Shown piece by piece: positions 56,566-64,000 of a DNA stretch of 64,000 nt; position 1 is the first letter of the stretch, and the number at the start of each line of letters is the position of its first letter. The stretch covers positions 35,731,576 to 35,795,575 of the forward strand of contig CM018037.1 in assembly GCA_008638375.1 (NCBI GenBank). Reading direction: 5' to 3'. The notes below the pieces were generated by a model that saw only the letters and a program-made list of their open reading frames with translations, was not told the origin of the DNA and did not search any database. The position numbers were made by a program, and so were the translations under genes. This DNA comes from Nyssa sinensis. Lineage: Eukaryota > Streptophyta > Magnoliopsida > Cornales > Nyssaceae.

Positions 56566-57392
56566 TATTTGAAGCTGTAGGCTTGGGTGGTTTAGTCTTT
56601 GGGCGTTGTTTGGCTTTTTTACTTTGCTTGGTTGGGAGGAATAAATCAGTCATAGATATGCAATTTTTGTCAATTTATTATCATTTTACTTATTTAATTT
56701 GTTTTAGAGAATGCAGTCTTAGGTGAACTAGTTGTGTGTAAAGGTTTTGGTTAGATTCTTTGTGGAATAGTAACCGTAAAGGCCTGACTCAATTCAACAT
56801 GTATGTAAATCTTTTTTGGTTTTACATCCATTCATTTTTATATTTATTTAGCCCATCTTTTTCAAGAAATTATATAATAAGACGGTCAGTCAATTTCATT
56901 ATCTAATGTAATAAAACTATTTTTTTTAAATAAAATTTTAAACTTTTTTAGTATTTAAGATAAATTTCTTTCTCATGAAATTTAGAACGTCTTAGGGTTT
57001 CTAATGAAAGTCATAGTACATATAATGACATAAAAAAACTGTGTAATTACAAGGACTATAAATCTAGTGGGTCAGGCCGGGCCGTACTTAAAGTTTCATT
57101 AGGTTTAACCTGAGTTATGAAACGTCAGTATAAGTTGGTCCTGAATTAAAAAAAAAAAGAAGAAAAACACAATCCAAACTTGTCTAAAATTGGGTTGAGT
57201 TCAGATTGGTATGCCCAAGTTATACCGATAATAACTACTCAACATTTTGTGTACAGTTTGGTCTCCAAAGTAATGTGTGCTAGGGCTGCTTTTAATGTTA
57301 AAGGGATAAAAGAGAAAACACACAAAATGGTAAAAGTTCCCCTCCTTTCATCAAGGTTTGGCAGAAGAAATTATTGTATTAATATGGTCTAG
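56566..57392. other. 3' flank of gene 55918
   Basis: Non-coding; TTTATTTAATTTGTTT-like 3' UTR resembling the array genes, then AT-rich DNA without supported features. Confidence 0.5.
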
Positions 57393-57498
57393 GAACCAAA
57401 CCAATTACAATCTGTCTTGTGAAGGGATTGCCTGGTTTTAAAGGAACAAAAAAGAATTCTTATTCATTTGACAAATTGTGATTAAATTTGTTCACAAA
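57393..57498. repeat. Left copy of ~107-bp imperfect direct repeat flanking the LINE fragment
   Basis: Begins GAACCAAACCAATTA and ends TTCACAAA; the right copy is 59046-59154. The match is best at both ends and is interrupted by substitutions and small gaps in the middle. Confidence 0.55.
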
Positions 57499-59045
57499 TT
57501 TTTTTTTTTTTGATCAACAAAGAAAGAGAGAGGATTTATTGATAGTAAAGAGATGTACAAGACATACAAAAAATACTAAAAAAGAGATGTACAAGACATA
57601 CAAAAAATACTAAAAAAGAGAAAAGGTGCAGACAGCATCATTAATTTCAAACTTCATACCAATTAGATTGACAAGAAGCCAAAAACCAATTACATGCTAG
57701 CACCTAAACAAAAGAAGAGGCTGATAGGGCATCAACACTCACTACCCCTTGAAAACAAACCCAAAGTATAGAGCAATCTAAGGACCAAGATCAAACCACT
57801 CAACACATGGGGAAATAGAGAAGAGCAAAACTAAGACACAAACATAACATCCAGCCACCCAATCAACAAAACATAACGAGAAAACAGAAGACCTTTAAGA
57901 GAAAAACAAGCAATTCTCTGCAACCCGGAGCGAGAATTCCGCTACAAAATAAAGCTTGACAGAGAAAGCTGAAGCAGCAACAGAAAATACCAAGACTGCT
58001 TTGGGATATCTCAATGGATTCACCCTAACTTCAGGAGAGCATTTTCTATTTTTCCACTGCCGATAGAACTTGATGGAGGTGGAAGATCAAATGATTGATC
58101 GAATAGTCAGACCGGCCCAACTTATGCTTAACCTAGAATGCAATCTTCACTTTTATCAAGTCCTTTAGTAAATCCCATTTAGGTTGAATGTTTTTGAAGT
58201 TACATTCATTTTTGAGCTTTCATATGGACCATAAGATGGCAAAAGGAATAGTATCCCAGACTTCCTTTTTGAGACCTCTAACTCTAAAGCTTTGCCACCA
58301 ATCTAGGACTCCTTTTACTGAATTTGGGGATGCCCATTGGATGCCCCACCAATTTATACAATCAGACCAGACCTTCCAAGCATCAATGCAGATAAGAAGA
58401 ACACGGTCAGAAGTTTCAATCTTAGCTTTACAGAAAACACAGAGACAGTTCTCAACATTTCTAAGGACACCAATTTTTAGGAAAAAATCAACAGATTTGA
58501 CTCTATTATGCCAAGCCAACCAAGCAAAAAACTTAACTCCAGGAGGGGAAGAATTATGTCATATGAGATTCATATTATCAATTTTTGGGCCAAGAAATGA
58601 ATCAAACTGATGGTATAGAAATTTCACTGAAAACTGACCTGAAGACTGCAAATTCCAAACCAATCTGTCTTTATGGTTGTGCGAGATTGATGGAGCTCCA
58701 AGGAGAAGATTATGAAGACCGGAAAGTTCTTCCTCTTCCCATACGAATAGAGACCTACGGAAAGAGAAGTCCCAGCATCCAGAACAAACTTTTGAAGCAA
58801 CAAAATCAACCAGACTTTTATTTTTGAGAGAGGAGAAGCTAAATAGTCTAGGAAATAAATATCTAAGAGGCCCAACACTTAGCCATGGGTGTTTCCAAAA
58901 ATTGATTCTACTACCATTACCAGCAACTATAACTGCATTTGAAGCGAATAGATTGAAGAGAACCGGATTCCTTTGCTCAACAAGAAGGATTTCTAGCAAG
59001 ATTCTGGATATTTTAGCTGAAGGGGCTTCTATGAACCTCATTCAT
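57499..59045 (-). pseudogene. 5'-truncated L1-type LINE, 3' end of ORF2
   Basis: Minus strand. From 59041 the frame reads the end of the LINE ORF2 region after reverse transcriptase (NFWKHPWLSVG, RLVWNLQSSGQFSVK). From 58519 comes the zf-RVT domain (LAWHNRVKSVDFFLK, NCLCVFCKAKIETSDRVLL, WWGIQWA). About 0.7 kb of 3' UTR leads to a poly-A tail (T-run at 57499-57511 on the plus strand). One frame break lies between the two parts. The catalytic reverse transcriptase core is missing. Confidence 0.8.
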
Positions 59046-59154
59046 GAACCAAACCAATTATTATTATCTATCATGTAGATGAATTTTGCGATTTTAAGAA
59101 GACAAAAAAAGATTTCCTTTTTAGTTAATAAATTGTGATTATTTGATTCACAAA
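59046..59154. repeat. Right copy of ~107-bp imperfect direct repeat flanking the LINE fragment
   Basis: Pairs with 57393-57498: starts GAACCAAACCAATTA and ends AAATTGTGATT...TTCACAAA. Much longer than a usual LINE target-site duplication. Confidence 0.55.
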
Positions 59155-59771
59155 CCTGTTCACCTAAGAATTACTTGGTTTGGTACACAAGCCCATTGGG
59201 CTCAGGGCCTCAGGCCTGCAAAGTAATGTCAATGCCCAATTGTCAAACAGCCCATCAGCAGGGCCATCAGCCCAAACTCATGAGCTCACACCCCGTTGTA
59301 TGCTTAGTTTAGTGGGATTCTCAGTGAACAAATTTTCAGCACCAACACTTGACTAGAAGCACTCAAATTTCTTTACAGGGGCGGCTAATGGGGGTGACGA
59401 CCTTTCAAAACTTTTAAAAATTTAAATTTTGTATTGTAATTTTGTTAACAGATTTTAAAAATTCGGTATTAGCCCTTCCAAAATTTTCATAAATTTTTAA
59501 CATACAAACTTCGACTCTTCTTCACCACAAGTTCTAAATCGGCCATTATTTATATTATTTACTAATTTTGGTCTTAATTATGTGCATAAGAGAGTTGTGA
59601 TGATTAGTGATAACGTTATCATATGTAATATATATATATATATATATGTATATATAGAGTGGGAGAGAGACTGGAAGAGAAAGAATTTTAACGAGTATGT
59701 ATGAAAATACTTCTAACAAAATGAACGAGTAAAAACTGAGTAGACTTGACTAGGTTGGCACGACCTATTCA

Positions 59772-59843
<72 letters not shown>

Positions 59844-60638
59844 CTAACTATGCGTGAAAATGGCCTAATAAACCATATGAACAAGAACTTTGAGTAGAGT
59901 TGACTAGGGTGGGACGACCTTTTCAAACCCATGAAGAGCACCAAGTACATAAACAAAGGGCCACATGGAAGATGACACTTCACCTATTTATTTTTTACTA
60001 ACATGGCAACATGTTACTTCCAAGTTCCAACCACCAAACAAAAAAGCATATAATAATACTATTTAGTAAACAAATCACATCTAGAAGGCAGGCATAACTA
60101 ACCAATTTTTATGACATGCAGTTCCAATAAAAAAATATTTATTAATTTCAATGCATTATATTCGGACTTATAAAAAGCACGACACATTGCAAAAATTGTC
60201 AACAAATCTCACATATTTTATTAATATGTCAAATATTCATTTACGAAAACGTTGAAAAAATTGAACACATCGAATTTCTTAAAATTCAAATAATATACAG
60301 AGATTACTTAACTAAAAAAATTAAATTAAATTCGATACTGATATTATTTATAAGAAATGAATAATAAAAGTCTGTTTATATCATATTTAAAAAAAAATAA
60401 AAGATTATTAATTTTAATAAAATTAAAAATCTAAAATGTCTACAATAATGAATTAAAAATTGGGTTAAAATTATTTTGTTTCCTTAGGTTTCTTTTTCCA
60501 GGCCGTATCTAATCATCAGGGATTCGAATTATCAATCATAACTTGTTTTACATGATCGATGAATACTAACTCCACCTAGGGTATGTCAATTTCATCAGGA
60601 GTGGCAACCTTGCCATACCATTGACATCATGTCAATAT
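59155..60638. other. Spacer upstream of gene 60990
   Basis: AT-rich. Contains an (AT)n run near 59629-59656 and a compound (CT)n(AT)n run at 59775-59841. No gene seen. Confidence 0.6.
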
Positions 60639-60893
60639 AGAAGCTTCTATGACTAAATTTTGTGGGGGAAAAGGTAATCAGCCAATCAGCTCAAAGTCAA
60701 GATTCAAACCTGGCCGACGCGTTCTCTTCAGGCAAAAGCATTTTTCGAAGTCTATCCGTGCACACTACACTAGAATTGAACCCATTTTCCAGGAAAGCCC
60801 TGTTCCCAGCTCTCTCATATTATATTCCCTCTCCCAACCTATACTTCAATCTTTTGTAATCATCTTTTCCCCCAGTATATATATATATATATA
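60639..60893 (+). promoter_or_regulatory. Promoter of gene 60990
   Basis: AGAAGCTTCT (60639-60648), ACGCGTT (60717-60723) and a (TA)n TATA region (60876-60893), about 100 bp before the ATG. Because 60990 is clearly diverged in coding sequence, survival of both upstream motifs suggests they are functional. Confidence 0.6.
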
Positions 60894-60989
60894 GCTCGTA
60901 TATCTCCAGTACCATCACCCACGTTTCCTTCGCAACCTTTTCTAACCACTCAACAAGCAAAAACAACTCTCTCTATATCTCTATCTTTA

Positions 60990-61625
60990 ATGGCGGAGAA
61001 GTTCCACCAGCAGGCGGCACCTTTCGCACCCGCCAATGGGTATACGCGAAGTGACGCCGAGGATAATCGGGAGCAGTCCAAAGAGCTTCGTCGCAAGAAA
61101 CGCATGAAATGCTTGCTATATGTTGTTTTATTTGCCGTCTTTCAAACCGGTATTATACTGCTCTTTGCACTGACAGTAATGAAAATTAGAACCCCAAAAT
61201 TCCGTGTTCGGTCTGCTTTTTTCCCGAGTATTTCTGCGCCAAATTCTTCATTTAACATAACTATGGATGTTGAATTTGGTGTCAAGAACACCAATTTCGG
61301 CGTTTATAAGTTCGACAACAGCACAATAACCTTCTACTACATGGACATAGCAGTTGGGACTGCCACTGTTCCTAAGTCACAGGCGAGCTTACGATCAACC
61401 AAGAAGTTCAATCTTCGAGTAGACCTGTCGTCGGCAAATATTCCAAGCAATTCTGAGTTGGGAACTGCCATCAATTCTGGGGTTCTGGCACTTTCCAGCC
61501 AGTCCACGTTGCAAGGAAAGGTGGAGCTGTTTAAGGTGATGAAGAAGAAGAAATCTACTCAATTGAATTGCAACATGAACATTAATCTCAACTCCAAGCA
61601 GCTCGAGAATGTTGTGTGCAACTGA
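60990..61625 (+). CDS. Divergent LEA_2 family single-pass membrane protein
   Basis: 211 aa. N-terminus MAEKFHQQAAPFAPANGYTR, basic cluster RRKKRMK (34-40), membrane segment about 41-64 (CLLYVVLFAVFQTGIILLFA, nearly as in the array), KIRTPKFRVRS and then a more diverged LEA_2 domain. Possible N-glycosylation sites at N85, N89 and N110. The C-terminal MKKKKSTQ cluster is kept, but the array's LKCK ending is VVCN. The start is supported by homology and by a clean 5' UTR (CTATATCTCTATCTTTA before the ATG). Probably close to the ancestral gene of the expanded array. Confidence 0.93.
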   Translation: MAEKFHQQAAPFAPANGYTRSDAEDNREQSKELRRKKRMKCLLYVVLFAVFQTGIILLFALTVMKIRTPKFRVRSAFFPSISAPNSSFNITMDVEFGVKNTNFGVYKFDNSTITFYYMDIAVGTATVPKSQASLRSTKKFNLRVDLSSANIPSNSELGTAINSGVLALSSQSTLQGKVELFKVMKKKKSTQLNCNMNINLNSKQLENVVCN

Positions 61626-62716
61626 TATATTCATATGATGTGTTTGGACTTTTGAACTTCTGAAGGAAAAAAAAATGTATTTTGTTTCTCAAAGGGGACA
61701 GTATTTGTTCATACTCTTAAGCCCTCTTGCTAATTATTTGTTTTGTGCTTTATATATATAGTTGAATTTCCTTCTATTGGCTGAAGTTTCTAAATCAGAT
61801 TTTTTGGTTTCATATAGACGATGGGTTTTTAATTTACAGATTGCAAATGATCTTTAAGATTAAAGATTATTGATACGAGTTGTTTGGTAAGATGAACTGA
61901 GAACCCAAATTTCAGCCCATCAATTTGGATAAGCAAATGCTAAAAAAGTCCCGTGTGGAAAAATATTCCGGCCGGTCAGTCAAAGTAAATTTAGGCTTAT
62001 TTGGTTTGACTTATTAGTTATATTTAATAATATTTTTAAGATTAAAATAATTTTTTAAAAAAATTATTTGAGTTTTTGGTTTGAGGAACGAATCCCACTT
62101 AACTCAAAGCTGAGTTTTTTCAAAAAATAGTTTAATAATACTTAATAACAACTCATCTAAATAATATAATATCATTTATATACTTATCAAATTCATTTAT
62201 TCAAATATTTAATAACTTAACTCAAACGATACTTTTTCATAATTACTTATTCAAATCGTTATTTAAGTTAAATTGCACTTTGGTTGTTTTTTATTCGATT
62301 TATTGGCTACATTTAATGACTTTTTCAAGTTTAAAATGAATTTTTCTGATTTCTTAAATGATTTTTTGACTAATTAGAGACACTTAAAGAATCCGTAATT
62401 AACCAAAAATGAAACTTTTCATAAAGTAGTTTATTAGAAACTTTTTTCAAAAAATAATTTAGTGACACTTATTAATTGCTTATCGAAATACTATAATATT
62501 ATATAATTACTTATTAAATACGTTCATCTAAGTACTTAAAACTTAACTCAAATAATATTTTTTTCCAATTAAATCGTTACTTAACTCAATTTTTATTTTT
62601 TATTTTTTTGACTAATCCAAACAAATATTTTTTCCCAATTCATTCAAACCGGCACTTATTGAGAAAAAGGAACATAAAAGGACTAGACCCAGATATTTGA
62701 TGGTCATATTGGTTTA
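61626..62716. other. 3' flank of gene 60990 with AT-rich repeat units
   Basis: Bases about 62040-62280 and 62290-62640 are two related AT-rich units. They share AAATAATTTAGTRACACTTATTA-like and CTATAATATTAT-like stretches with each other and with 50230-50470. No coding potential. Confidence 0.55.
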
Positions 62717-63223
62717 TAGGGGGGTCAATTTTTAACATGACACGACAACACGACACGAAATTAACGAGTTTGAGTTTAGCATAAACGAGTTTGGGTTATA
62801 AACAGGTTAGCACGTATAACACAATTAATAAACAAGTCGTATTTGAATTTTACTAGTGTCAACCCATTTAACACGTTTAATTATAAAATATATTATGAGT
62901 TAAAATAATTCGTCTCACATCAAATATTTGTCAAAATTTTGAGATTTTTTATTTATAAAAGAGGTTTCTACTTTGATTTAGTCTATATCTAAAATTATTA
63001 AATTTGAAAATTATCTATACATATTAAAAGATAAGTAAGTTTTTTTTATTTAAAAAATAAAAAAATTAAAATAAACTAGTTAAGTATGTCGACACGTGTA
63101 ACCTGTTTAATAAATGGGTTGGATTTGAGTTTTGAAACTTGATACGATTAGTTACACATATTTTCGAATATGTATACTTTAATATGATCCGAACATGACA
63201 CAATAATACGAATTAACACTCCA
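62717..63223. mobile_element. hAT-like non-autonomous element, ~0.5 kb
   Basis: The left end GGGGTCAATTTTTAACATGA and the right end (read inward: GGAGTGTTAATTCGTATTAT) are imperfect inverted repeats. Inside are many ACACG / CGTGT and AACGAGTTTGRGTT motifs near both ends, as in hAT-type miniature elements. I could not find a clear target duplication, so the edges are approximate. Confidence 0.5.
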
Positions 63224-64000
63224 ATTAATGTACCGTGAGAAAATTATGGTAGTCCTAAAATATGTACTCTCAAGGCCGTGAGATCGATGGTGTGCCACAA
63301 GCAATAATTCCGATGTAATACGAGAGTAGAGGATCTTTGCTTGTTTACTACTTCTCACTTCCCCCACTCCCACGGCGATGATGTCAATCCTTTAAGGTAT
63401 TAAAATGGACACATCACCATCTGCCAACCCAATTTTGCCTAGTCAACTTGACTGAGTCCCCCGCTCCCCCAAATAAAAAAAAAAATGAAAAAAAAATAAT
63501 ATATTGGAAAAATAACAAAAAGGGGTTTCTGTTAACTTATTTTGAATTAGTTTAAGTATAGAAAATTAGTACTATTGTATCCAAAATATAGCTGGCTTTA
63601 GTCAATAGTGCTTGAAGTAATGCAGGAGTATTTTTTTTTTTTTAAAGAGAAAAGATATAAAAATCAAATGAAATTGAATTTTTTTTCCTCTCAGCATACA
63701 TTTTTACAAAATTAGGTCAAGTCAATCTCCTAGTTGGTAGCAACTTCACAAAACATTTGAGAACATTTCCATGTAAATAAGGAGACTTTAAATCAATGTG
63801 TTCTTACCAACTTTTGAACTTTTTTTATTTTATTTATTATTTCGTGGAGATCCTAAGGCCTAAGCAAATCACATGAGGGGCCCACTAATAAGTTTAGAAT
63901 AAATAACAAAATGTAGTGACAGACTCTAATATGTTTTCTTAAATATTTGGGAGAGCTGATGTAGTACGCATTGCAAAAGTATATTTAGCGGTATTGAAGT
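63224..64000. other. Terminal region without recognisable genes
   Basis: AT-rich with A and T homopolymers. No frame, RNA gene or transposon terminus that I can support. Confidence 0.5.

Noticed and set aside
58585..59078. Plus-strand frames of 80-84 codons over the LINE fragment
   Set aside because: Shadows of the minus-strand LINE coding sequence, which has recognisable zf-RVT motifs.

Overview
The window is nuclear DNA from a flowering plant, most likely a eudicot; I cannot name the species. The evidence is intron-less LEA_2 genes with (AT)n TATA regions, plant-type Ty3/gypsy and Ty1/copia retrotransposons, L1-type LINE remnants, small hAT-like elements and AT-rich spacers.

The core is a tandem array of plus-strand genes for small (208-215 aa) single-pass membrane proteins of the LEA_2 / NHL type, closest in my recollection to the 'late embryogenesis abundant protein At1g64065-like' group. 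Fourteen members are present, the first cut by the window edge. Twelve fall into three classes. N-class (212 aa, extra NGPT-type tetrapeptide): up to 211, 11511, 23529, 33126, 48799. H-class (208 aa, MAEKHQQ): 1999, 14485, 27320. D-class (208 aa, MAEKDQQ): 8923, 20918, 30531, plus the D/H chimera 17710. Two divergent members follow at 55918 and 60990. From 1 to about 34 kb the genes form a higher-order repeat N-H-D, N-H-(D/H chimera)-D, N-H-D, N. The basic unit is about 8.3-8.8 kb once later insertions are removed.

Each unit carries a private scar. Unit 1 has a 3.36-kb solo-LTR-like insertion (2899-6253) and a 299-bp tandem duplication. Unit 2 has the chimeric gene from unequal crossing-over. 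Unit 3 has a 0.9-kb hAT-like element (25294-26206). All array promoters and that of 60990 share ACGCGT, CGCGTT and an AGAAGCTTCT-like palindrome ahead of a TATA region.

From 35.2 to 47.0 kb an old L1-type LINE ORF1 remnant (minus strand) is split by a 10.3-kb Ty3/gypsy element (36160-46453). The element has 551-bp LTRs that look identical, a perfect 5-bp target duplication, intact gag-protease and pol frames separated by one in-frame TAG in a read-through-like context, 79-bp tandem repeats, and an antisense gene that reads as three exons with canonical splice sites (640 aa). It looks young and possibly still active.

From 50.9 to 55.8 kb a decayed, minus-strand Ty1/copia element sits just downstream of the TATA region of LEA_2 gene 55918, separating that gene from its own promoter. 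From 57.5 to 59.0 kb lies a 5'-truncated LINE flanked by unusually long imperfect direct repeats. The last LEA_2 gene (60990) and AT-rich DNA with dispersed repeats and a second hAT-like element complete the window. I saw no tRNA, rRNA or CRISPR features.
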